Source: an uncultured Christensenellaceae bacterium
GTDB taxonomy: Bacteria; Bacillota; Clostridia; Christensenellales; Borkfalkiaceae
Assembly (NCBI GenBank): GCA_910588465.1
Contig: CAJUOP010000005.1
Coordinates: 87,654-104,193, forward strand
Direction of reading: 5' to 3'
DNA: 16,540 nucleotides
Part shown: positions 7,084-13,494 of the stretch, piece by piece
Layout of the letters: every line of letters starts with the position of its first letter
How positions within the stretch are numbered: the first letter of the stretch is position 1
The notes under the pieces: generated by a model
Told to the model about the DNA's origin: nothing
What the model saw: only the letters and a program-made list of their open reading frames with translations
Databases searched by the model: none
Position numbers and translations under genes: made by a program

Positions 7084-9516
7084 ATGGGAAAGAAAAATAA
7101 AAACAAATTTGCCGATCACGACGTGGCGCCCAAGCGCGGAAAGGCGAAAGGCGCGTACGACGTGACCGACTACGAAACCCCGGCGGCGGGCGGAAAGCGC
7201 AGAAAACTTTCCAAACGCGAGCGCAAAGAGCTCAGAAGGCAGCAGGCGGAAACGGAAAAGCGTTTGGTGGCGGAGGGCGTTATCTCTCCGCGCGTACGTT
7301 ACGCGCCGCGCAGCTTTTTATGGAATATCCTCGCGGTATGCCTTGCGTTCTTTTTGGGCATCTTCTTTGCGCTCGGCGCAATCTTATTTGCGGGCGCGAA
7401 ATCTTCCGTGAAATCCATTTTAGGATTGATCGGCGTGGAATACGGCAACCTGATTGCGGAGGAATACGCCGACCAATCGGTCATCGACCTGTTCCGCGAC
7501 GTTACCCAGAGTCTGAGCGGCGGACTTACCAATTTAAACACGCTGGGCAAATATACGCCATTGCTCGGCAACACATTGAACACCCTCTCGGAATCGCTCG
7601 GCTCCATCGGCGTTCACCTGAACACGGACGAACTGATGACCGTTAATTTTTCGGAGCTGGGATCGTACTTCCAGGAAAACGTGATCCAAACCATAAAATT
7701 AGGCGAAACGCTCGGGCTCACGCCCGATTCCAGCCCGCTGATGATCGGGCTTTGCTACGGCGCGGAGGGCGAGGATTACGAGGTGGTAGACGGCGCTTTC
7801 CAAATGAAGGAGGGCAAACACGCCACCACCATCTCCGATTTGGCGAACGACGCGACGGGACTTTTAAACCGCGTTACGGTGGAATCCGCGCTGAACGTGA
7901 ACGCGAACTCCCCCGCGCCCATGCGGTATCTGGCGTACGGCTCCGAAAACGTTACATATCAAATCGTGGACGGCGCGATCGTCATGCTCGAAAACAGCGA
8001 AACGGGCGAACCGTTTGCCAAAAAGACGCTCGGCAGCATCACCGCGGAGGGCTCGGACGTCATCGGCGACGCGCGCTTGGGCGATTTAATGGACATGAGC
8101 GGCGCCAACAACTTTATGGCTACCATTCAGGATTGGCGCATTTCCGATTTAAAGAATTCCAACCGCATCAACCGTCTTAAAATTTCGCAGATCATCAACG
8201 TGGGCGAAAACCCCTCTCTGTTGATGAACGCCATCAGAGACTGGCGCATCAACGATCTGACCAAGCAGGAAAACATCGACTCGCTGTGCATCGGCGACGT
8301 GCTCGCGATCACTCCCGAATCCCCCAAAATTCTGCAAACGCTGCAAGACGCCACGCTCGGCAGCTTCGGCGACGCCGTTAACGGAGTCCGCCTCTGCGAT
8401 CTGCTCGACGACGATCTGTCCCAAAACAAATTTTTGCGCGGCTTGCAAAAGAGCACGCTGAAAACGCTCGCAAACGACATTCAGTCGCTCACCGTGGCGG
8501 ACGTGTTCGGAGACGATATTTACGCCTATTCCGCGCTCTCGGAAATTCAAAGCTATACGGGCAAAGCGGGCGAAAAATTCGACAACTACGACGAATTTAT
8601 CGCATACTACAAAACCTCGGGCAAAAACGACGCGAATTTTTCCCAAAACCGCCCGACCGTCTTAAAGAACGCTACCGTCACCTCCTCCCGCGTGCTCGCG
8701 TCCTCGGGCGCTCCCGTCCTTTCGGGCTGGTTCGCCGAAAACGAAGGGAGGTACGAATTAAAGGATATCGCCGAAGCCGACCTGCACCTGGAAGTTGCCG
8801 AGGATAACAGCGTGTTGCGCTACTATGAAAACAAGCCCCGCGTTACCCCCGTTTACGTTTGGGAGAAGGTAGATTACGACAAGAGCGAAGCCGAATGGGA
8901 AACGCTTTCCGTGGTCCAAAGCGGCGAAGGCTTCGTATGCACCTTTGAAGAGAACGAGTACCCCGTGGAAGAGGACGATTTCGGTTATTACTTCCGCGCA
9001 CCCGTCGACGGCGTGAATACCCGAATCGACTTGGAACGCGCGATCGAGAGCTATCTGCTTGACGGCGCTCCCCTGCCCGAGGGCACGGCGGTGCGCTATC
9101 AGAAGCCTACGGAAACGGACGAGGGTTACTATTACGCCGTACTGCGCGAGTACGTGGAAGAACGCTATTACGAGGAGAGCGACCCCGCCCACAGCTATGC
9201 GCTCGGCGAAACCCGCGAAAAATTTACGGGCAGCTGGCAGGCGGACGACGCGGCGCATACGGACGAAGGGGTGGACCGCTACTTAAACGGCATCTGGTAT
9301 CTTCTGCTGGATAACGGCAACGGCGCCGATACCAAAATCGCAAAGCTGAGCGAGGACGTAAACCGTATTTCGGATTTCCTGGACTCTATCACCCTTTGGG
9401 AAATGTACGTGCACGGACTTTTAAACACGCACGTATTTAAAGAAAACTTCCTCGGCGGGAAGAATCTGAACGAATGCACCATTGCAACCGTGCTCGGCGT
9501 GGTCAACTCGCTTTAA
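7084..9516 (+). CDS. Membrane-anchored repeat protein of unknown function
   Basis: I do not recognise this 810-residue protein. The first ~75 residues are lysine/arginine-rich and should be cytoplasmic. One hydrophobic segment spans ~77-104 (from SFLWNILAV to ILFAGA), and the ~700 residues after it, acidic on balance, should lie outside. That part holds at least seven degenerate copies of a module of the form hxIxDhLxhxxxSPxLhxxL: around 203-224, 261-285, 329-351, 363-387, 398-423, 434-456 and 466-485, with a short echo at the C-terminus (795-810). Two copies are preceded or followed by a paired segment, SPLMIGLCYG…YEVVDGAFQM (217-241) and SPAPMRYLAYG…YQIVDGAIVM (276-301). A tyrosine/glutamate-rich region (~560-745) follows. 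ATG 7084 has AAAGGA 7-12 bases upstream and its own promoter. The next gene has a separate promoter, so it is probably monocistronic. A surface or envelope structural role is a guess. Confidence 0.85.
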   Translation: MGKKNKNKFADHDVAPKRGKAKGAYDVTDYETPAAGGKRRKLSKRERKELRRQQAETEKRLVAEGVISPRVRYAPRSFLWNILAVCLAFFLGIFFALGAILFAGAKSSVKSILGLIGVEYGNLIAEEYADQSVIDLFRDVTQSLSGGLTNLNTLGKYTPLLGNTLNTLSESLGSIGVHLNTDELMTVNFSELGSYFQENVIQTIKLGETLGLTPDSSPLMIGLCYGAEGEDYEVVDGAFQMKEGKHATTISDLANDATGLLNRVTVESALNVNANSPAPMRYLAYGSENVTYQIVDGAIVMLENSETGEPFAKKTLGSITAEGSDVIGDARLGDLMDMSGANNFMATIQDWRISDLKNSNRINRLKISQIINVGENPSLLMNAIRDWRINDLTKQENIDSLCIGDVLAITPESPKILQTLQDATLGSFGDAVNGVRLCDLLDDDLSQNKFLRGLQKSTLKTLANDIQSLTVADVFGDDIYAYSALSEIQSYTGKAGEKFDNYDEFIAYYKTSGKNDANFSQNRPTVLKNATVTSSRVLASSGAPVLSGWFAENEGRYELKDIAEADLHLEVAEDNSVLRYYENKPRVTPVYVWEKVDYDKSEAEWETLSVVQSGEGFVCTFEENEYPVEEDDFGYYFRAPVDGVNTRIDLERAIESYLLDGAPLPEGTAVRYQKPTETDEGYYYAVLREYVEERYYEESDPAHSYALGETREKFTGSWQADDAAHTDEGVDRYLNGIWYLLLDNGNGADTKIAKLSEDVNRISDFLDSITLWEMYVHGLLNTHVFKENFLGGKNLNECTIATVLGVVNSL

Positions 9517-9561
9517 ATCAGACGAATTTGTTAAAATTCCGAAATTGGCGTTTAAAACTCA

Positions 9562-9590
9562 TTGACATTACGCGCCGAATCATGTAAAAT
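9562..9590 (+). promoter_or_regulatory. Promoter of the rpsF-ssb-rpsR operon
   Basis: A perfect TTGACA (9562-9567), a 17-base spacer and TAAAAT (9585-9590). The start should be near 9597, giving a leader of about 68 bases. Confidence 0.8.
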
Positions 9591-9597
9591 AAAGAAA

Positions 9598-9649
9598 CGG
9601 GCGAAAACGCCCGCAGCCTTGCATACCCAAAAGGTATGCCGATTAAGAC
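9598..9649 (+). promoter_or_regulatory. Structured rpsF leader, candidate S6:S18-binding motif
   Basis: Two hairpins occupy the leader. The first, CGGGCG-AAAA-CGCCCG (9598-9613), begins at the predicted transcript start. The second has stem GCATACC (9621-9627) with GGTATGC (9633-9639), then an unpaired CGATT bulge on the 3' side and a lower CTT/AAG stem (9618-9620 with 9645-9647). A hairpin with a 3' bulge carrying CCG is the known design of S6:S18 autoregulatory leaders, which mimic 16S rRNA helix 22; CCG is at 9639-9641. The match to that motif is by eye. Confidence 0.55.
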
Positions 9650-9664
9650 CGGGAGGTGAAAACC

Positions 9665-9949
9665 ATGCAAAAGTACGAGATGCTCATTCTTTTGAGAAGC
9701 GACATGGAAGACGAAGCGAGAGAAGCGGAACTGAAAAAATACGCCGACATCGTAACTTCTATGGGCGGAACCGTCGAATCCACGGACAAGTGGGGAGTAA
9801 AAAAGACGACGTACGCCATCAACTTCAAAGCGGACGCTTTTTACGCTTTGATGACGTTTCTTGCGGACGGCAACACGGTAAAAGAGTTAGACCGTGTCGC
9901 GGGGCTTTCGGGCGACGTTCTGCGCCGCATGATCACGAAAGCAGAGTAA
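9665..9949 (+). CDS. rpsF: 30S ribosomal protein bS6
   Basis: This 94-residue protein is bS6, a small-subunit protein that binds 16S rRNA in the platform as a pair with bS18. Its start MQKYEMLILLRSDM, the central TDKWGVKKTTYAINFKADAFYALMTF and the short C-terminus RMITKAE fit the family in order and length. A GTG three codons earlier (9656) lies inside the GGGAGG Shine-Dalgarno (9651-9656), so ATG 9665 is the start. It leads the classical rpsF-ssb-rpsR operon, whose products S6 and S18 are expected to feed back on the leader RNA at 9598-9649. Confidence 0.95.
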   Translation: MQKYEMLILLRSDMEDEAREAELKKYADIVTSMGGTVESTDKWGVKKTTYAINFKADAFYALMTFLADGNTVKELDRVAGLSGDVLRRMITKAE

Positions 9950-9971
9950 CCAACGAGAAGAGAGGTTAAAT

Positions 9972-10391
9972 ATGAACAAGGTGTTTTTGATCGGCAATCT
10001 TACGCGCGACCCGGAGCTTTCGGAAACGGCAAGCGGCGTAACCATGTGCCGTTTTGCGATCGCGGTAAACAGAAATTATTCTACCGACGGCGAAAGACAA
10101 ACCGACTTTTTTAACTGCACCGCTTGGCGCGGTCTTGCAGACACCGTTTCGCGCTACGCGAAAAAAGGAAAAAAAGTGGCGGTTTCCGGAAGCATTCAAA
10201 TCCGGAATTACGAGGGTAACGACGGCGTGAAGCGCACCGCGGTAGACGTAGTGGCGCAGGACGTGGAGTTCCTCTCCCCCAAGGACAGCGGCGGCGACGA
10301 TTTTTACGATGCTCCCGCGGAAAAGCCCGCGCCCGCAAAGAAAAAACCCGCACTCCAATCGTTTGACGACGACGGAGACATTCCCTTTTAA
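9972..10391 (+). CDS. ssb: Single-stranded DNA-binding protein
   Basis: This 139-residue protein is a bacterial SSB. It coats single-stranded DNA as a tetramer during replication, repair and recombination. The OB-fold covers ~1-104, starting MNKVFLIGNLTRDPEL, with DFFNCTAWRGLADTV and KVAVSGSIQIRNYEG. A short lysine/proline/alanine linker leads to the acidic tip DDDGDIPF, the usual docking site for partner proteins. AGAGAGG precedes the ATG. It lies 22 bases after rpsF and 38 before rpsR, the standard gene order in Gram-positive bacteria. The linker is short for the family but otherwise nothing is unusual. Confidence 0.96.
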   Translation: MNKVFLIGNLTRDPELSETASGVTMCRFAIAVNRNYSTDGERQTDFFNCTAWRGLADTVSRYAKKGKKVAVSGSIQIRNYEGNDGVKRTAVDVVAQDVEFLSPKDSGGDDFYDAPAEKPAPAKKKPALQSFDDDGDIPF

Positions 10392-10429
10392 TTACGGGGA
10401 AACGGAAACAAAATTATAAGGAGATCATT

Positions 10430-10774
10430 ATGGAAGAGCTCGAAACGCAAAAAGCGGAAGAAGCGGCAGCCGTTCCCGCGGAAGAAACCGCAGAGGTTTC
10501 CGCGGAAAATACGGAAAACAAAGAATCCCGCGAAAACGCAGCCCCCAAAAAGAAGAACTATAAGCGTCAGGCATACAAAAAGGTGTGCCAGTTCTGTCAG
10601 GAAAAGACGAAAATCGACTACAAGGACGCTCAGCGTTTAAGAAAGTTTATCGCGGAAGGCGGTAAAATTCTTCCCCGCAGAATGACGGGCACCTGCGCCC
10701 GCCACCAAAGGGAACTCGCTACGGCGATCAAACGCGCGCGCGTTGCCGCCCTGCTTCCTTTCAAGGCAGACTAA
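10430..10774 (+). CDS. rpsR: 30S ribosomal protein bS18 with acidic N-terminal extension
   Basis: This 114-residue protein is bS18, partner of bS6 on the ribosome platform. The family core begins near residue 44 (KRQAYKKVCQFC) and runs to the end with DYKDAQRLRKFIAEGGKILPRRMTGTCARHQREL and IKRARVAALLPF. Cys53, Cys56, Cys89 and His92 are all present, which makes it the zinc-binding (C+) form. The first ~40 residues are an alanine/glutamate-rich extension that bS18 proteins usually lack; typical length is ~75-80. The start is well supported by AAGGAG seven bases before ATG 10430, so the extension is probably translated. It is the last gene of the operon and is followed by a strong terminator. 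Confidence 0.94.
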   Translation: MEELETQKAEEAAAVPAEETAEVSAENTENKESRENAAPKKKNYKRQAYKKVCQFCQEKTKIDYKDAQRLRKFIAEGGKILPRRMTGTCARHQRELATAIKRARVAALLPFKAD

Positions 10775-10783
10775 AACAAAAAC

Positions 10784-10820
10784 AAAGTGCCCCGTTGCAG
10801 AAAGCAACGGGGCACTTTTT
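10784..10820. terminator. Bidirectional rho-independent terminator
   Basis: A 15-bp stem (10784-10798 with 10804-10818; core GTGCCCCGTTGC) with loop AGAAA is followed by a T-run on the plus strand and, read from the other side, by TTTGTTTTTGTTTT. It ends rpsF-ssb-rpsR and the convergent minus-strand gene at 10828. Confidence 0.93.
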
Positions 10821-10827
10821 ATTTCGG

Positions 10828-11235
10828 TTATCCGTTCTTTTGTTTTTTCGAAGTCTTTCCCTTCCCGCAAATCGCCAGCACCGCGGTAAGCACGGCGCAC
10901 AGCGCCACGATGCCCAGCACCACGATCCCCATCATGAGCGTATTCAAAGAAGTATCCAGCGGCGCGGCGGGCTCTTCGGGTTTTTCCTCCCCCTCTCCCC
11001 CGTCGGGAGTTTCCGAGGGTTCGCCCTCCTCTTCCCCGCTTTCGTCGGGATTTTCGGAAGGTTCGTTTTCGTTCGGCAGCTGCTCCTCTCCGCCGTTGCC
11101 GTCCGTCTCCTCCGCCAAAGCGACCGTAGCGGCGTCCGCCGTCACGTCGTAGCCGTATCCCGTCTGCGCGCCGAACGCGCACGCCGCAAACACCAGCGAC
11201 AATGCAAGCATGAAATTTAAAATCGTTTTCTTCAT
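10828..11235 (-). CDS. Small acidic single-pass surface protein, unknown function
   Basis: I cannot assign this 135-residue protein to a family. Residues 1-~23 form a signal peptide (MKKT, then a hydrophobic stretch ending AFGA). A low-complexity linker (~43-92) is rich in Glu, Pro, Gly, Ser and Asn. It is followed by APLDTSLNT, a hydrophobic segment (~100-122) and a lysine-rich tail (GKGKTSKKQKNG). The signal-linker-hydrophobic-basic order resembles a cell-wall sorting signal, but no LPXTG is present, so a membrane-retained type I protein is more likely. AAGGGG lies 8 bases before the ATG, and a good promoter precedes it. It is divergent from nifS and has its own terminator, so it is monocistronic. 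Confidence 0.75.
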   Translation of the reverse strand: MKKTILNFMLALSLVFAACAFGAQTGYGYDVTADAATVALAEETDGNGGEEQLPNENEPSENPDESGEEEGEPSETPDGGEGEEKPEEPAAPLDTSLNTLMMGIVVLGIVALCAVLTAVLAICGKGKTSKKQKNG

Positions 11236-11259
11236 AAGCGCGCCCCTTATTTTATCTCT

Positions 11260-11287
11260 ATTATAGTGAATTCCGAAATCTTGTCAA
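11260..11287 (-). promoter_or_regulatory. Promoter of the acidic surface protein gene
   Basis: On the minus strand TTGACA (11287-11282), a 16-base spacer and TATAAT (11265-11260) predict a start near 11253, about 18 bases before the ATG. Confidence 0.75.
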
Positions 11288-11294
11288 GCGAAAA

Positions 11295-11317
11295 CGGGAA
11301 AGAAAGTCCCTTTCCCG
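11295..11317. repeat. Hairpin between two divergent promoters
   Basis: CGGGAAAG (11295-11302) and CTTTCCCG (11310-11317) form a perfect 8-bp stem with a 7-base loop. It is upstream of both predicted starts, so it belongs to neither leader. On the minus strand TTTT follows, so it could stop transcripts entering from nifS antisense, or bind a protein. Confidence 0.5.
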
Positions 11318-11339
11318 CCGAAATACCTTCAGAAATCGC

Positions 11340-11368
11340 TTGACACCGCGCATAATCGGTGGTATACT
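11340..11368 (+). promoter_or_regulatory. Promoter of nifS-nifU-rrf2
   Basis: TTGACA (11340-11345), a 17-base spacer and TATACT (11363-11368) predict a start near 11375, with a leader of about 34 bases. Confidence 0.78.
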
Positions 11369-11375
11369 CTATTTG

Positions 11376-11392
11376 CCTATAAATTAAGTAGG
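11376..11392 (+). promoter_or_regulatory. Candidate operator at the nifS transcript start
   Basis: CCTA (11376-11379) and TAGG (11389-11392) form an inverted repeat around an A/T-rich centre (TAAATTAAG), directly at the predicted start of transcription. A dyad here could be the site of the IscR-like regulator encoded by the last gene of the operon. The arms are only 4 bases, so this is weak. Confidence 0.3.
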
Positions 11393-11408
11393 AATTAAGG
11401 AGACCTGT

Positions 11409-12599
11409 ATGTTTGTATATGCCGACAATGCGGCGACGACGAAAATGCGCCCTTCCGCACTGGAATGTTACGTAAATACCGCAAAATCGTTTTACGGAAA
11501 CGCTTCGAGCCTGCACGGAGAAGGACAGCGCGCAAAGGAGCTTTTAACCGACAGCCGCGAAAAAATCGCGTCCGCGCTGAATTGCTCCGCGCGCGAAATC
11601 ATCTTTACTTCGGGCGGAAGCGAGGCGGACAACCAAGCGATTTACAGCGCCGCAACGTTGGGCAAGCGAAAGGGAAAAACAAAAATCGTTTCCACCGCGA
11701 TCGAACATCACGCCGTGCTGCACGCGCTGGACAAGCTGAAACGCGACGGTTTCGAGATAGAGCTTCTGCCCGTAGACGAGCGCGGGATCGTTTCGGTTGC
11801 GGACGCGAATAACGCGATTACGCCAGATACCTGCCTCGTCTCCGTCATGCTTGCCAATAACGAAATCGGCACTTTGCAGCCCGTAGCGGAAATCGGCGCG
11901 ATCTGCAAGGAGCGCGGCGTACTCTTCCACACCGACGCGGTGCAAGCTGTGGGGCATATCCCCGTAGACGTGAAACAGCTCGGCTGCGACTACCTCGCGC
12001 TGTCCGCGCATAAGTTCGGCGGTCCCAAGGGCACGGGCGCGCTGTTCGTCCGCACAGGCGCTCCCCTTTCGCCGATCATCGAGGGCGGCGCGCAGGAGCG
12101 GGGCAAACGCGCGGGTACGGAAGATCTTCCCGCCGTCGCCGCCATGGCTGCCGCGCTTACGGAAGCGGTCGCAACGATGAACGAGGCGACGCAAAAGACG
12201 CTCGCGCTGCGCGAAAAACTCATTCAGGGGCTGCAAAAAATCCCCCACTCCTCGCTCAACGGAGACAGAGAAAAACGGCTCGCGGGCAACGTAAGCTTTT
12301 GCTTCGAGGGCGTGGAAGGCGAAGCGCTGCTGCTGTATCTCGACGATTTTGGCGTTTGCGCCTCGTCGGGCTCGGCGTGCACCTCCGGCTCGCTTGATCC
12401 GTCGCACGTGCTGCTCGCAATCGGGCGCAAGCACGAGGTAGCGCACGGATCCCTGCGGCTTACGCTGAACGAAAACAATACCGAAGCGGAAATCGACTAC
12501 TTAATAAAAACCGTTTCCGAAGTGGTGGAAAAGGTGCGTTCGATGAGCTGTTTGTGGCGCGACTTAACACAGGGCAAACGCAAATTTATTTTCGAATAA
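11409..12599 (+). CDS. nifS: Cysteine desulfurase NifS/IscS
   Basis: This 396-residue protein is a class V aminotransferase-fold cysteine desulfurase. It takes sulfur from cysteine with PLP and passes it as persulfide to the scaffold for Fe-S clusters. The N-terminus YADNAATTKMRPSALE is standard. His100 in IEHHAVL should stack on PLP, Lys202 in SAHKFGGPKG should bind it, and Cys324 in SGSACTSGSLDPSHVL is the active persulfide cysteine on a long loop of the NifS/IscS type rather than SufS type. Length fits, with ~20 extra residues at the end (…GKRKFIFE). AAGGAG lies 8 bases before ATG 11409. The scaffold gene follows 14 bases downstream. Confidence 0.95.
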   Translation: MFVYADNAATTKMRPSALECYVNTAKSFYGNASSLHGEGQRAKELLTDSREKIASALNCSAREIIFTSGGSEADNQAIYSAATLGKRKGKTKIVSTAIEHHAVLHALDKLKRDGFEIELLPVDERGIVSVADANNAITPDTCLVSVMLANNEIGTLQPVAEIGAICKERGVLFHTDAVQAVGHIPVDVKQLGCDYLALSAHKFGGPKGTGALFVRTGAPLSPIIEGGAQERGKRAGTEDLPAVAAMAAALTEAVATMNEATQKTLALREKLIQGLQKIPHSSLNGDREKRLAGNVSFCFEGVEGEALLLYLDDFGVCASSGSACTSGSLDPSHVLLAIGRKHEVAHGSLRLTLNENNTEAEIDYLIKTVSEVVEKVRSMSCLWRDLTQGKRKFIFE

Positions 12600-12613
12600 G
12601 GAAGGTTAATTTT

Positions 12614-13048
12614 ATGGCATTATACAGCGAAAAAGTAATGGATCATTTCCGCAATCCGCGTAACGTTGGCACCATGGAAAACGCCGACGGCGTGGGCGAA
12701 GTGGGCAACGCCAAGTGCGGCGACATCATGAAAATTTATCTGCGGATCGAGCAGGACGTAATCACCGACGTTAAGTTCGAAACGTTCGGCTGCGGCAGCG
12801 CGATCGCTTCCAGCTCCATGGCGACCGAGATGATCAAGGGAAAACCTATCTCCGAAGCGCTCGAGCTCACGAACAAGGCGGTCACCGAAGCGCTGGGCGG
12901 ACTGCCCGCGCACAAGCTGCATTGCTCCGTGCTGGCGGAGGAGGCGGTGCGCGCCGCGATCCTCGACTATTACAAGCGGAATCATATCCCTTATAACGAG
13001 GAAGAATTCAAGCAGTGCAAATGCGCGCACTGCGAGGAACACGCATGA
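12614..13048 (+). CDS. nifU: Fe-S scaffold protein NifU/IscU
   Basis: This 144-residue protein is an IscU-type scaffold on which [2Fe-2S] and [4Fe-4S] clusters are assembled from sulfur given by NifS. The ligands are present: Cys35 with Asp37 (NAKCGD), Cys60 (FGCGSAIASSS) and Cys104 (LHCSV). The C-terminus adds a second cysteine group, Cys135, Cys137 and Cys140 with His143 (CKCAHCEEH), which the E. coli IscU lacks. ATG 12614 follows AAGGAAGG and begins MALYSEKVMDHFRNP, the true family start; an in-frame extension to 12554 lies inside nifS and is rejected. Its stop overlaps the regulator's ATG (ATGA), so the two are coupled. Confidence 0.94.
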   Translation: MALYSEKVMDHFRNPRNVGTMENADGVGEVGNAKCGDIMKIYLRIEQDVITDVKFETFGCGSAIASSSMATEMIKGKPISEALELTNKAVTEALGGLPAHKLHCSVLAEEAVRAAILDYYKRNHIPYNEEEFKQCKCAHCEEHA

Positions 13049-13446
13049 TCGTTTCGACCAGAGGGCGCTATGCGCTCCACGTAATGATCGCGCTTGCCGA
13101 ACGCCCTGCGGGAGAATTCGTTCCGCTAAAAGAAATTGCGGAGGAGCAATCCATTCCGCATAAATACACCGAAGCGATCATGACCGCGCTCGTAAAATCG
13201 GGCTTGATCGAGGGCTCGCGCGGCAAAAACGGCGGGTATCGGCTTTGCCGCAAGCCCGAGGAATATACCGCGGCGGAAATTCTGCGCGTAACCGAAAATT
13301 CCATTTCGGCGGTGAGCTGCACCGAGCACGGCTCCTCCTGCCCGCAGGCGCACAGCTGCCCCACCCTGCCCATGTGGCGCGCCCTCGACCAAACGGTGAA
13401 CGACTTTTTATCCCGCTACACTTTGGCGGATCTGGTTTGTAAATAA
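13045..13446 (+). CDS. Rrf2-family regulator, IscR-like
   Basis: This 133-residue protein is an Rrf2-family winged-helix regulator: MIVSTRGRYALHVMIALAE, then PLKEIAEEQSIPHKYTEAIM (recognition helices) and the wing SRGKNGGYRL. Cys92, Cys99 and Cys105 (CX6CX5C) match the three Fe-S ligands of IscR, whose spacing is CX5CX5C, so it probably senses Fe-S status through a cluster. The ATG (13045) overlaps the nifU stop by ATGA, with GAGGAAC upstream. Being the last gene of nifS-nifU-rrf2, it is likely to regulate this operon; IscR genes more often come first. CymR, which lacks these cysteines, is a less likely identity. A terminator follows. Confidence 0.9.
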   Translation: MIVSTRGRYALHVMIALAERPAGEFVPLKEIAEEQSIPHKYTEAIMTALVKSGLIEGSRGKNGGYRLCRKPEEYTAAEILRVTENSISAVSCTEHGSSCPQAHSCPTLPMWRALDQTVNDFLSRYTLADLVCK

Positions 13447-13461
13447 AATTTCATATGATTA

Positions 13462-13494
13462 CCGCCCGACCGTGTTACGGTCGGGCGGATTTCT
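13462..13494. terminator. Terminator between rrf2 and the SDR gene
   Basis: A perfect 11-bp GC-rich stem (13462-13472 with 13478-13488, CCGCCCGACCG) with a TGTTA loop is followed by ATTTCTT. It lies 15 bases after the rrf2 stop and 5 bases beyond the SDR stop, so it can serve both convergent transcripts. Confidence 0.85.

Noticed and set aside
9656..9664. GTG start of rpsF at 9656
   Set aside because: It lies within the Shine-Dalgarno itself; ATG 9665 is correctly spaced.
11544..12446. 300-residue reverse-strand frame inside nifS
   Set aside because: Antisense shadow; nifS is complete with all catalytic residues.
12554..12613. Longer start for nifU inside nifS
   Set aside because: The family start MALYSEK is at 12614 with AAGGAAGG before it.
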